NCBI GenBank assembly: GCA_964597315.1 | Contig: CAZQXD010000012.1 | Location: 18,809 to 82,808, forward strand | Length of the DNA: 64,000 nucleotides | Source of the DNA: CAZQXD01 sp964597315 | GTDB lineage: Bacteria; Pseudomonadota; Gammaproteobacteria; Competibacterales; Competibacteraceae | Reading direction: 5' to 3' | In this document: piece after piece, positions 27,585 through 37,800 of the stretch | How positions within the stretch are numbered: position 1 is the stretch's first letter | Layout of the letters: each line of letters opens with the position of its first letter | Translations under genes and position numbers: made by a program | The notes under the pieces: generated by a model | Databases searched by the model: none | Seen by the model: only the letters and a program-made list of their open reading frames with translations | What the model was told of the DNA's origin: nothing

Positions 27585-28364
27585 ATGACCAAGCACCAGA
27601 TAGCACGGGCCATGGCCTTGGCTTTCGCGGGCTGGCTGGGAGCGGGTACCTGGGCCTATGCCCAAACCCAGGACAACCGCCTGACCTACGAACTTCTCAA
27701 CCGCCTGGACCTATTGGAACGTGAGGTCAGGCAATTGCGCGGTGAAGTGGAAATGCTTCGCTACCAACAAGAGCAGGGCGGGAGTTCGGGGGATTTGGAT
27801 CGACGTCTAAGGGCGTTGGAGTCCACCGTGGGCCGTGCCGGAGCAGGGGGGGCGCCTGTTTATCAGGAACCCCCCGAGCCAGCCGCGTCCCAGCGGGACT
27901 TGGGCGCTGCTCCCGATGAACCCAGGGGCGCTGCGGTAGTGACGCCCCGAATCGCGCCCCCTCCCTCTTCTCCCCCTGGAGCCGCCTCCACGGCCTCTCC
28001 CGAAACCTACGATAGCGCCTACCAACTGTTGCGGGAGGGTCGCTACGAACAGGCCAAGGCCGGTTTTCAACAGTATCTGGCCCGTTACCCGGACAGCCCA
28101 CGGGCGGGTGACGCTCAATACTGGCTAGGAGAGGTGCATTACATCACCCGGGACTTTCAAAAAGCCAAGGAAGCCTTTTTGACCCTGGGCTCCAGTTATC
28201 CCAGCAGCGACAAATTACCGGACGCCATGCTGCGCCTGGGCTACACCTATCAGGAATTGGGGGATCGATCCAAAGCCCGCCAGGTGTTGCAACAACTGAT
28301 AGACCTTTACCCCACCAGCCAGGCCGCCCAATTGGCGGAGAGGCGTCTGGGTTCCCTGCGCTAA
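27585..28364 (+). CDS. cpoB: CpoB (YbgF), cell-division coordinator
   Basis: The 259-residue protein has a signal peptide ending around AYAQ, a short coiled coil for trimerisation (residues about 25-80), a Pro/Ala-rich linker, and C-terminal TPR repeats (AYQLLREGRYEQAKAGFQQY, GDAQYWLGEVHY). CpoB links Tol-Pal constriction to peptidoglycan synthesis. I chose the ATG at 27585, behind GGAGG, over the ATG at 27573. Confidence 0.95.
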   Translation: MTKHQIARAMALAFAGWLGAGTWAYAQTQDNRLTYELLNRLDLLEREVRQLRGEVEMLRYQQEQGGSSGDLDRRLRALESTVGRAGAGGAPVYQEPPEPAASQRDLGAAPDEPRGAAVVTPRIAPPPSSPPGAASTASPETYDSAYQLLREGRYEQAKAGFQQYLARYPDSPRAGDAQYWLGEVHYITRDFQKAKEAFLTLGSSYPSSDKLPDAMLRLGYTYQELGDRSKARQVLQQLIDLYPTSQAAQLAERRLGSLR

Positions 28365-28436
28365 GCCGAAACCTCGCCCCGGCGCCGGGGTCTGATGGTT
28401 CAGGGTCCGGTCGCCCGACTGGATCGGGAGGTTGAG

Positions 28437-29636
28437 GTGGAGTTGTCCTTGCATGCCCAGGTTTTGGGAGGCGCTTTTGCCATTGCCCTGGTGTTCGGGG
28501 CGGCGGTGTGGCGCACCCATTTTTGTACTTTGGGGGCGGTGTCGGACTGGATCAACATCGGTGATACCCGCCGTCTGCGGGCCTGGTTTCTGGCCGTGGC
28601 CGTGGCCATGCTGGGACTGGTGGTATTGGAGTTTCTGGGGCTGACGGAACTGGATCAGACCCGGCCCCCTTACCGAACCCCCCGGTTTGCCTGGGCGCGT
28701 TATCTGTTGGGGGGGGTATTATTCGGGGTGGGGATGACGTTGGCCAGCGGCTGCACCAGCAAAACCCTGGCGCGACTGGGTGGCGGCAATCTCAAATCCC
28801 TGGTGGTCCTAGCCATGGTGGCCCTGGGCGCCTGGCTGATGATCCGCACCGATTTATACGCTCTTGCCTTCGATTCCTGGCTCGCCCCCCTGACTCTTGA
28901 CCTTTCTCATTTCGGACTGCCCCGGCAGGATCTGGGAACCCTGCTGGCGACGCCTCTGGGGCTGGCTATACCGGCCATCCGGGCAGTGGCCGGGGTAATC
29001 GTGGCCGGATTGATACTCTATATGGTGTTGCGTTCCCGAGCATTTCGGGCCAGTGGCGAACTGGTGTTGGGGGGCGTCCTGGTGGGCCTGTGCGTGGTCG
29101 CTGGGTGGTGGCTCACGGGGGGGAGCTTGGGGCGGGAGTGGATCGCCGAGAGCCAGTGGTTGGATGCTATCCCTCAAGGGGTCGCCGTGCAGTCCTTGAC
29201 CTTCGTGAATGCCATGAGCGACGCCCTGGTCTTGGTGGGCGGCGGTGGTTATTTGCTGCTGACGTTCGGCGTGGTGACGATCACGGGGGTGGCTTTGGGG
29301 GCGTTTATTTACGCCTTGGCGAGTCGCGGCCTGCGCTTGGAATGGTTTACCTCCTGGGCGGACCTGCTGCGCCATCTGACCGGAGGGTTTCTCATGGGCG
29401 TGGGCGGAGTATTGGCCATGGGCTGCACCATCGGGCAAGGCATTAGCGGTGCATCCACCTTGGCCCTGGGGTCGTTTCTGGCGCTTGGCGGCATTATTCT
29501 GGGCAGCGTAGCCACCATGAAAGTGGAGTATTATAAGCTGCTTTACGAGGATGCCAGTCTGCTGGACATTCTGCTCAGCGTCGGCGCCGATCTGCGACTG
29601 CTGCCCCGATCCCTGCGCCGATTGGATGCCCCGTAA
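28437..29636 (+). CDS. YeeE/YedE family membrane transporter (thiosulfate or sulfur compound uptake)
   Basis: This protein of about 399 residues has around nine to ten hydrophobic segments and the family cysteine motifs: FCTLGA near the start, ASGCTSKTL after the third segment and MGCTIGQGISG near the end. In characterised YeeE (TsuA) such conserved cysteines relay thiosulfate through the membrane. I chose the GTG at 28437, preceded by GGGAGG at 5 nt; an ATG at 28395 is in frame but lacks such a site. It follows cpoB, where many gammaproteobacteria carry queE and queC. A role in sulfur supply suits the presence of tusA but is inferred. Confidence 0.85.
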   Translation: MELSLHAQVLGGAFAIALVFGAAVWRTHFCTLGAVSDWINIGDTRRLRAWFLAVAVAMLGLVVLEFLGLTELDQTRPPYRTPRFAWARYLLGGVLFGVGMTLASGCTSKTLARLGGGNLKSLVVLAMVALGAWLMIRTDLYALAFDSWLAPLTLDLSHFGLPRQDLGTLLATPLGLAIPAIRAVAGVIVAGLILYMVLRSRAFRASGELVLGGVLVGLCVVAGWWLTGGSLGREWIAESQWLDAIPQGVAVQSLTFVNAMSDALVLVGGGGYLLLTFGVVTITGVALGAFIYALASRGLRLEWFTSWADLLRHLTGGFLMGVGGVLAMGCTIGQGISGASTLALGSFLALGGIILGSVATMKVEYYKLLYEDASLLDILLSVGADLRLLPRSLRRLDAP

Positions 29637-29645
29637 CGACCGGGA

Positions 29646-29673
29646 TTGCCATTTTCGGGTATTCCGGTATCAT
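29646..29673 (+). promoter_or_regulatory. Sigma-70-type promoter for tRNA-Lys
   Basis: TTGCCA at 29646-29651 and TATCAT at 29668-29673 are separated by 16 bp, placing the start of transcription a few bases before the mature tRNA at 29686. Confidence 0.6.
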
Positions 29674-29685
29674 ACGCGCCTTTCC

Positions 29686-29761
29686 GGGGGTATAGCTCAG
29701 TTGGTAGAGCATCGGACTTTTAATCCGCTGGTCCCAGGTTCGAGTCCTGGTGCCCCCACCA
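29686..29761 (+). tRNA. tRNA-Lys (anticodon TTT)
   Basis: The sequence folds as a cloverleaf: acceptor GGGGGTA with TGCCCCC, D-arm AGCTCAGTTGGTAGAGC, anticodon loop CTTTTAA with anticodon at 29719-29721, T-arm CCAGGTTCGAGTCCTGG, discriminator A and an encoded CCA end. tRNA-Lys genes at this position, after tol-pal, are known integration sites in other gammaproteobacteria, and accessory DNA does follow. Confidence 0.97.
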
Positions 29762-29775
29762 TAAAACAATGGCTT

Positions 29776-29798
29776 AGCCGATTCTAAAAGAGTCGGCT
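29776..29798 (+). terminator. Terminator-like hairpin after tRNA-Lys
   Basis: AGCCGATTCT pairs with AGAGTCGGCT (one G-T pair) around an AAA loop, followed 5 nt later by TTTT. This suits termination of the tRNA transcript. Confidence 0.65.
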
Positions 29799-30267
29799 GG
29801 CTAATTTTCCAGATCTTTCGGCGGTGCGGCGTCGCGACTCGCTACACTTTGCGAGACTGGCGTGGCGCGGCACAAGGTTTGCGACTCAATCCAAGTGTCT
29901 CCGGGGCTTTCCCCTGACTGTTCTCCACCGTTTAAACGCCCAAAAAGACCCTCTTTGCTACCCACTCCAATGATGGGGATCGACAGCAGAGGCGCGGCTT
30001 AACGCTAACGCCAGTAACTGGCCATAGCAGCGAGTACTCAGGCACAGTCGATCAAAATCGGTGATTTCCAAGCCTTGATCACGACCCATGACCTGGTCTG
30101 ACTAGGTAAAAATCCCCCACCACCTTCAACGGCCCAATCTGGAGAGATAGCACTCGCTCGCGCTGGAGTCCTTGCCCCTGGCATGGGATCTCGCCGCTAT
30201 GTCGAGAACTTTTGCGGCCTTTCCATCAGAATAGGTTCCAAGCTGTAACAGGCGTTCGTTGAACCCG

Positions 30268-30507
30268 ATTGCTGGCGCCCAGCCCTGTCCATATCCCGGG
30301 GGAACTCACGAAATCTTGCGCCACTGTAACATTATTGAGCCAGTATCGTTTAGCCATTCGTCAATGGATATCTCAATGACGGCGAGGATTGCTGGTGCTC
30401 AGCCCTGTCCATATCCCGAGGGAACTCACCAAATTTTGCGCCACTGTAACATTATTGAGTCAATAGCGTTTGGCCATTCGTCAGTGGATATCTCAATGAC
30501 GGCGAGA
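30268..30507. repeat. Two tandem 120-bp repeats
   Basis: Copies at 30268-30387 and 30388-30507 are exactly 120 bp each and differ at about ten positions, mostly transitions. An open frame of 89 codons spans both because 120 is divisible by three, but most differences would change the amino acid, which argues against a selected protein. Confidence 0.85.
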
Positions 30508-30904
30508 ATGCTTGCCAGGATTCTCTAGGGGCAAGAAGGGTTCTATTAAGTGATTGGTTTATCTTGGGAACAAGAGGTATGTAAATTTTATTAGTCCCAT
30601 ATTCATGGTTTATTTCTCTATTTTATGGGGCCATGGATGCAACGGGCACGGACATTTGAGTCGAATTTGATTGTCAGAATTTTTTACACACCAGAGTATT
30701 CGATAAAAGTTCAAAAAATTAAATTTGTATAATCAATTTCAATTAGTTATGTGGTTATTTATTTAAAGCGTGGCAAGCCTTCGCAGTTGGACGCATGAAA
30801 AAAATTTTTACAACTGCCTCGTCATTGTGCATCCGCAAAATCGTAATGTTTCATAATTGTTACATTTCTCGAAACCATTTCTTCAGCGGGAATTTTTCAT
30901 TGAT

Positions 30905-30951
30905 TTTCAGTTGGAAAACGGAGCTTTCGAAAGCTATTAGGTCAACTGAAA
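30905..30951. promoter_or_regulatory. Nested palindrome, candidate enhancer for the sigma-54 promoter
   Basis: An inner perfect palindrome AGCTTTCGAAAGCT (30922-30935) lies almost concentrically inside an outer inverted repeat TTTCAGTTG (30905-30913) and CAACTGAAA (30943-30951). The centre is about 110 bp upstream of the -12 element at 31037, the usual distance for a sigma-54 activator site. Confidence 0.55.
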
Positions 30952-31022
30952 GATACCGGTGCTAGGAAAGATAAAAAGACAGTCAAACAATAAATGTTTA
31001 CTTAACAAATGATTGTGTGATG

Positions 31023-31038
31023 TGGCAGGAGTTTTGCT
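31023..31038 (+). promoter_or_regulatory. Sigma-54 (-24/-12) promoter of the PEP-CTERM operon
   Basis: TGGCAGGAGTTTTGCT has the diagnostic GG and GC doublets exactly 10 nt apart and differs from the consensus TGGCACG-N4-TTGCW at one base. The start codon of the PEP-CTERM gene lies 56 nt downstream. Sigma-54 control of PEP-CTERM genes is known in other proteobacteria (the PrsK/PrsR system). Confidence 0.8.
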
Positions 31039-31093
31039 GTTGTCGTGGGTTGAACACTAAAAATAAACTTTGTGAGAAAGGGGGAACTGAACG

Positions 31094-31783
31094 ATGTCCA
31101 AACACGCCAACAGCAAAAGCTGTGTCCTAACGAGTGCCGTGGTATTGACGGGCATGATGATCGTTGGAACGGCGTCGGCCGCCACAAAATTGAGCCTTAC
31201 CTTGCCGGATTTGTTTGTCTCCGGTATCAGCGCTAATTATGATGCACTCAACGATCTATTTACCGCCAATGGTATTCCAGCAGCCATTGACTTGACCCCT
31301 GGCGGTGGCCCGGAATTGTTTTTCTCGGCGGGCAGCTTCAATCTGACAGCCATCTTGGACGCTTCCGGTACGCCCACTGGTGGTTCCTTCACCGTGGCCG
31401 GAACGGTCAATGAAACCGCCACGGGTAACACTGTCGCCAACGGGACCGTCCTGGAAGGCACTTTGGTGGATTTTTTCAATAATGGCAGCGACGGTTTGGA
31501 GTTTTTACTTGCCGTCGCCGATACTGACGCTACCCCGAACTTCCTTTCCCCCAATTATGGCGGCATCGGCTCCACCTTCGGGATCGTGTTCTCCAACATC
31601 AGCGGCGCCAGTCCCAATCCCGGAACCGGCAATCCCTTCGATCTAGGACAGAATTTTTCCATCGCTTCAGCCCAGGCTAATGTGGGGGCGGTGGTGCCCA
31701 CCCCAGGTAGCCTGGCGCTGCTGCTGTTGGGCGTCGTCGGCCTTGGGGCGCGACGGTTCCAATCCCGGCGGCTCCGGGCTTAA
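31094..31783 (+). CDS. PEP-CTERM sorting-domain exported protein
   Basis: The 229-residue protein has an N-terminal signal peptide (cleaved near ASAA-T) and a C-terminal PEP-CTERM-type tripartite signal: VPTPGSLALL, a hydrophobic helix and a basic end (ARRFQSRR). Such proteins are processed by exosortase and often become part of extracellular matrix or flocs. The middle is rich in Gly, Thr, Asn and Ser, lacks cysteine in the mature part and resembles the N-terminal module of the next gene. GGGGGAA precedes the ATG. It lies downstream of a sigma-54 promoter and 94 nt before the giant repeat gene. No exosortase gene is in the window. Confidence 0.88.
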   Translation: MSKHANSKSCVLTSAVVLTGMMIVGTASAATKLSLTLPDLFVSGISANYDALNDLFTANGIPAAIDLTPGGGPELFFSAGSFNLTAILDASGTPTGGSFTVAGTVNETATGNTVANGTVLEGTLVDFFNNGSDGLEFLLAVADTDATPNFLSPNYGGIGSTFGIVFSNISGASPNPGTGNPFDLGQNFSIASAQANVGAVVPTPGSLALLLLGVVGLGARRFQSRRLRA

Positions 31784-31877
31784 TCGCCGTTTGATCGGAC
31801 ACAGCCTAGGCGGCGGGGCCCACGGGGCGCCGTCGCCAGGCTGATTTCACCCCGCAATTCCCCTGGAGACTCATCCT

Positions 31878-34800
31878 ATGACCTGGCTGAAATATTGCCT
31901 GGCTGTCACCCTGGTGGCGGTTCTAGGCCACACTCAGTGGTCGGAGGCAGCCCTGCTCGGCGTCAATCCGCAGCCGCCTCAAATCGACTTCAATAACACC
32001 GACAATATCGCAACCACCTATAATTCCTTAAGCGGCGCCTTTTCGGTAACAGCCACTCCTCTATTGCTGACCTTGCCCTCGGGAACGGCCAATATCCTGC
32101 CGGGGTCCCAGGGCTGGCTCACCACCCTCAACATTGTGGTCGACAATAGCGGCAATTTCGTCTCCGGCGTGGCCGGTGACGATCTCGTGGTTCGAGGCAG
32201 TGTGACTGTCAACGGAACCAATTATTCGGGCACGCTGTTGACGGCGGAGATTACCGACTTTGGCTTCCAGGAAACCGGCGCCACCGACGCCTATGACTTC
32301 CGCGGAATGCCTACCGGCGGCCTATTGGGATTTCTGTTCCAGAATCAAGGACTCGGTATCAAGCTATCGAGCGAGAATTCCACGTTTTCCGGCAGCTTCG
32401 CCAACAGCTTTAAGGGTCGGGCCAAGGGTCAGATCGGAGTGGTGGAGCCGGATTGCACCGGCAGTATTGGAGACTTCGTTTGGCACGATCTCGATCGTGA
32501 CGGCGTTCAGGACCCAGGCGAGCCAGGCATCAATGGGGCCACCGTTGAACTGCGCGACAGCGCCGGAAATCTGGTCCAGACCACCACCACTGGTCCCAAC
32601 GGTTTTTATGAGTTCACTGGCCTGTGTGCCGGGAACTACCGAGTGGACGTGCTGGAAGCTACCCTTCCTTCCAGCCTGCAAACCCCAACCACTCCAGATA
32701 TAGGAAACGACACTCAGGATAGCGATGGCCCTGTCAATGGCGGCTTCGTACCCGTCAGCCTGCCGAACGACAATGCCAACGATCCTACCATCGACTTTGG
32801 CTATACCTCCCCCTGCACCGGAGTGATCGGCGACTATGTGTGGCACGACCAGGATCGTGACGGCATCCAGGACGCTGGGGAACCAGGGCTGCAAGGGGTG
32901 ACGGTGACCCTGCGCGACAGCGGCGGTAACGTGGTGGCCACCACCATTACCGGCGCCAATGGCTTCTACCAGTTCACGGGGCTGTGCGCCGACACCTACA
33001 CGGTGGATGTGGATGAGTCTACCCTGCCGGCCAATGTCAACACCCCCACCACGCCCAATGTGGGTGGCGACGACACCATCGACAGCGACGGTCCGCTGAA
33101 CGGCGGTTCTGTGAGCGTGACCTTGCCCAACGACGACGCCCAGGATCTCACCATCGACTTTGGCTATACCTCCCTCTGCACCGGGGTGATCGGCGACTAT
33201 GTGTGGCACGACCAGGATCGTGACGGCATCCAGGACGCTGNNNNNNNNNNNNNNNNNNNNNNNNNNNNNNNNNNNNNNNNNNNNNNNNNNNNNNNNNNNN
33301 NNNNNNNNNNNNNNNNNNNNNNNNNNNNNNNNNNNNNNNNGTGATCGGCGACTATGTGTGGCACGACCAGGATCGTGACGGCATCCAGGACGCTGGGGAA
33401 CCAGGGCTGCAAGGGGTGACGGTGACCCTGCGCGACAGCGGCGGTAACGTGGTGGCCACCACCATTACCGGCGCCAATGGCTTCTACCAGTTCACGGGGC
33501 TGTGCGCCGACACCTACACGGTGGATGTGGATGAGTCTACCCTGCCGGCCAATGTCAACACCCCCACCACGCCCAATGTGGGTGGCGACGACACCATCGA
33601 TAGCGACGGTCCGCTGAACGGCGGTTCTGTGAGCGTGACCTTGCCCATCGACGACGCCCAGGATCTCACCATCGACTTTGGCTATATCACGCCCTGCACG
33701 GGGGTGATCGGCGACTTTGTGTGGCACGATCTCAATCGCAATGGCATTCAAGACCCAGGCGAACCCGGTATCGGCGGAGCGCGGGTTGAGTTGCGAGATC
33801 CGGCTACCAATGTCTTGATCGCCCAAACCACCACTGGCGCCAATGGCTTCTACCAGTTTACCGGATTGTGCGCCGGTCAATACAAAGTGGATGTAGTGGA
33901 GGGCACCTTGCCTCCCGAACTGCGTACCCCCACCGACCCCAATCAGGGTCTGGATGACGCCAAGGACAGCGACGGCCCTGTAAATGGCGACCCGGTGATG
34001 GTCACCTTGCCCAACGATGACACCGAAGACCGGACCATTGACTTCGGCTATATCGCTCCCTGCACCGGGGTGATCGGCGACTTCGTTTGGCATGACCTGG
34101 ACCGCGACGGCATTCAGGACTTCAACGAGCCGGGCTTGCAGGGAGTGCGCGTGATCCTGCGCGACGGCGCCGGAAATGAGATCGCCACCACCACCACCGG
34201 CCTGGATGGCTTCTACGAGTTCACCGGCTTGTGCGCCGGAGACTATACGGTGGATGTGGACGAGACCACCCTGCCGCCGGACCTGCAAGTTCCCACCCTG
34301 CCTAATCAGGGCGGTGACGACACCATGGACAGCGACGGCCCGGCTAACGGTGGCCAGGTGAACGTGACCCTACCCGCCGACAACACCGAGGATCGGACCA
34401 TCGACTTCGGCTATGTCTCGGAATGCACCGGGGTGATCGGCGACTTCGTTTGGCACGATCTCAACCGTAACGGCATCCAAGATCCAGGCGAGCCAGGCAT
34501 TGCCGGCGCACGGGTGGAATTGCGCGATCCAGCCACCAATGTGCTGATTGCGGAAACCACCACCGATGGCGTTGGCTTCTACGAGTTCACTGGGCTGTGC
34601 GCCGGTGACTATAAAGTGGACGTGGTGGAAGGCACCCTGCCGGCCAGTGTGAACACCCCCACTACGCCCGATGTGGGTGGGGACGATACGGTGGACAGCG
34701 ACGGTCCCTTGAGTGGCGATCCGGTGATGGTCACCCTGCCCAATGACTTCACGGAAGACCTCACCATCGACTTCGGTTATATCTCGGAGTGTACTGGTGA

Positions 34801-37800
34801 GATTGGCGACTTCGTTTGGAACGATCTCAACCGTAACGGCATTCAGGATGCCGGTGAGCCGGGCATTGCTGGAGTAGAAGTGATCCTGCGGGACGCCACC
34901 GGCGCCACGCTGGCCACGGACACCACCGATGCCAATGGCTTCTACCAGTTCACTGGGCTGTGTGCCGGTGACTACACGGTGGACGTGGACGAGACTACCC
35001 TCCCTGCGGGTCTGGACCCGACCCTGCCCAATCAGGGCGGCGATGACACGGTGGACAGCGACGGTCCCGTGAACGGCGATCCGGTGCCGGTCACCCTGCC
35101 CAACGATAACGCCAAGGACGACACCATCGACTTTGGCTATATCGCGGAGTGTACCGGTGAGATTGGCGACTTTGTGTGGAACGATCTCAACCGAAACGGC
35201 ATTCAGGACGCCGGAGAGCTGGGCATTGCCGGGGTAGTGGTGACTCTGCGGGACGCCACCGGCGCCACGCTGGCCACGGACACCACCGATGCCAATGGCT
35301 TCTACCAGTTCACTGGGCTGTGTGCCGGTGACTACACGGTGGACGTGGACGAGACTACCCTCCCTGCGGGTCTGGACCCGACCCTGCCCAATCAGGGCGG
35401 CGATGACACGGTGGACAGCGACGGTCCCGTGAACGGCGATCCGGTGCCGGTCACCCTGCCCAACGATAACGCCAAGGACGACACCATCGACTTTGGCTAT
35501 ATCGCGCCCTGCACCGGTGAGATTGGCGACTTTGTGTGGAACGATCTCAACCGTAACGGCATCCAGGACGCCGGAGAGCCGGGTATCGCCGGGGTAGTGG
35601 TGATTCTGCGGGACGCCACCGGCGCCACGCTGGCCATGGACACCACCGATGCCAACGGCTTCTACCAGTTCACTGGGCTGTGTGCCGGTGACTACACGGT
35701 GGATGTGGACGAGAATACCGTGCCTGCGGGTCTGAACCCGACCCTGCCCAATCAGGGCGGCGATACGGTGGACAGCGACGGTCCGTTGAACGGCGATCCG
35801 GTGCCGGTCACCCTGCCCAACGATAATGCCAAGGACGACACCATCGACTTTGGCTATATCGCGCCCTGCACCGGGTTGATCGGTGACTTTGTGTGGAACG
35901 ATCTCAACCGTAACGGCATCCAGGACGCCGGAGAGCCGGGCATCCCCGGAGTGGAAGTGATCCTGCGAGACGCCACCGGCGCCACGCTTGCCACAGATAT
36001 CACCGACGGTAGCGGTTTCTACCAGTTCACCGGGCTGTGCGCCGGTGCTTATACCGTCGATGTGAATCCGGCCACCGTGCCGGCCGGTATGACGCCGACC
36101 CTGCCCAATCAGGGTGGCGACGACACGGTGGACAGTGACGGCGCGCCGGTTTCGGTGACCCTACCGACGGATAATTCCGAAGACCGTAGTATCGACTTCG
36201 GATATTTCCAGCCGGCTCCGGCCATCGACATCCGCAAGCAGGCGGAAGGCCCTGACAGCCGAACCGTGGTCAGCGGCTCCGATGTGGACTTCGAGATCGT
36301 GGTCACCAACACCGGGCAGGTGCCCTTGGTGAACGTGCAGGTCACGGATGCCCTGGTGCCATCTTGCGCCAATGACATTGGTAACTTGGCGGTGAATCAG
36401 GTGGTGACCTACTCTTGCACGGCCACTAATGTCACGACGGACTTCACTAATATCGCCAAGGTCAACGGCGAGAGTGAATCCGGCGAACCGGTCATGGATG
36501 AGGACCCGTCCTCGGTGACGGTGCTGCGTCCGGCCATCGACATCCGCAAACAGGCGGAAGGCCCTGACAGCCGAACCGTGGTCAGCGGCTCCGATGTGGA
36601 CTTCGAGATCGTGGTCACCAACACCGGGCAGGTGCCCTTGGTGAACGTGCAGGTCACGGATGCCCTGGTGCCATCTTGCGCCAATGACATTGGTAACTTG
36701 GCGGTGAATCAGGTGGTGACCTACTCTTGCACGGCCACTAATGTCACGACGGACTTCACTAATATCGCCAAGGTCAACGGCGAGAGTGAATCCGGCGAAC
36801 CGGTCATGGATGAGGACCCGTCCTCGGTGACGGTGCCCCTGGACTGCGGCTTGGATGTGTTCAAGACCTGTGCGGTTATCCAGCAGCCCAGCAGCAGCTT
36901 CGACTGCTCCGATGCCAAGCCAATCAACTCCCTGTCCATGATCTGGAGCGGCGGCCAGGCGGTGCGGATCAAAGCCTGGAAGGGCAATGTCGGCAGCACC
37001 CAGTTGGCGGATATGGATAATATCCAGCCCGGCGACGAGGTGACGGTGACTGGCTTTGCTGGCTCCCCCAACGATGTGTTCTGGGAGATCTTTGCCGCCG
37101 GCACCAACACCAAGCTCGGCGAGTCCGCTTTCCACCTGTCCTGCTCCGATGACGAAATGGACGGACCGGAGGACTGCGGCAAAGCGGAAGGTAACGGCAA
37201 GTCCAATAGTTCTGGGTTACTGAACACCTGGACCTTTGAGGGCATGGCCGGCAACGGCGAGGCTCTGGATTGCACCGTCTCGCCCCAACCGCCCGCCGAG
37301 GCTTGTATTGTCACCCCGGCCCCGCTACCCAACTGCGACACGGCGGGTGGTAAGCCCGACAGCCTGACCTTCCGGTACACCGGGGGTGGCTGTAGCGCCA
37401 GCGACAACGATCAGGATTCCGGCAAGGCGACTTGTTCGGGGGCGATCAATCCGGGCCAGAGCATCACCGTGGTCAGTGGTAACGGCTATACGGTGACGCC
37501 TGCCACGGTGGCGCCGAACGGAGAGTTCACCATCAGCGACAGTGGATTCGACTCCAATTCGGAGCTGAGCCTGAGCAATGGCGGCGGAACGGAGTTCCTG
37601 GAAATCCACACCTCCTGCTCCCAGCCCCTGGAAGTGGGCGATGTGTTCGGCAGCCTGACCCTGGTGGCCTTCAACGGCCAGACGGGTGGAGCCAATGTGG
37701 AATACGGCTACACCCTGGTCAATAACGGCAGTCCCGTGAGCAATGTGCTGCTGGTGGACGATAAGCTCGGCCAGATCGCCGGTCCTTTGACCCTGGGCGC

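Larger units (their letters stand above)
29799..31022. other. Gene-poor accessory stretch behind tRNA-Lys
   Basis: No convincing gene is present in this 1.2 kb. The first part (to about 30530) has moderate GC and holds two tandem 120-bp repeats. The second part (30530-31020) is AT-rich, quite unlike the surrounding genome, and holds a nested palindrome. A 43-codon minus-strand frame at 29958-30089 could be a gene remnant but is too short to support. Confidence 0.6.

Noticed and set aside
29958..30089. 43-codon minus-strand frame (EITDFDRLCLSTRCYGQLLA) behind tRNA-Lys
   Set aside because: It reads like a protein fragment, but it is too short and I could not assign it to a family. It may be a gene remnant.
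30259..30528. Open frame of 89 codons spanning the two 120-bp repeats
   Set aside because: The frame stays open because 120 is divisible by three. Most differences between the copies are non-synonymous, and no ribosome binding site or known motif supports a gene.
33197..34288. Long minus-strand frame opposite the SdrD-like repeats
   Set aside because: It is an antisense shadow of a GC-rich repeat array and crosses the N gap.
32454..36220. 363-bp direct repeats as a mobile or CRISPR-type array
   Set aside because: They are in-frame protein domain repeats of the megaprotein.
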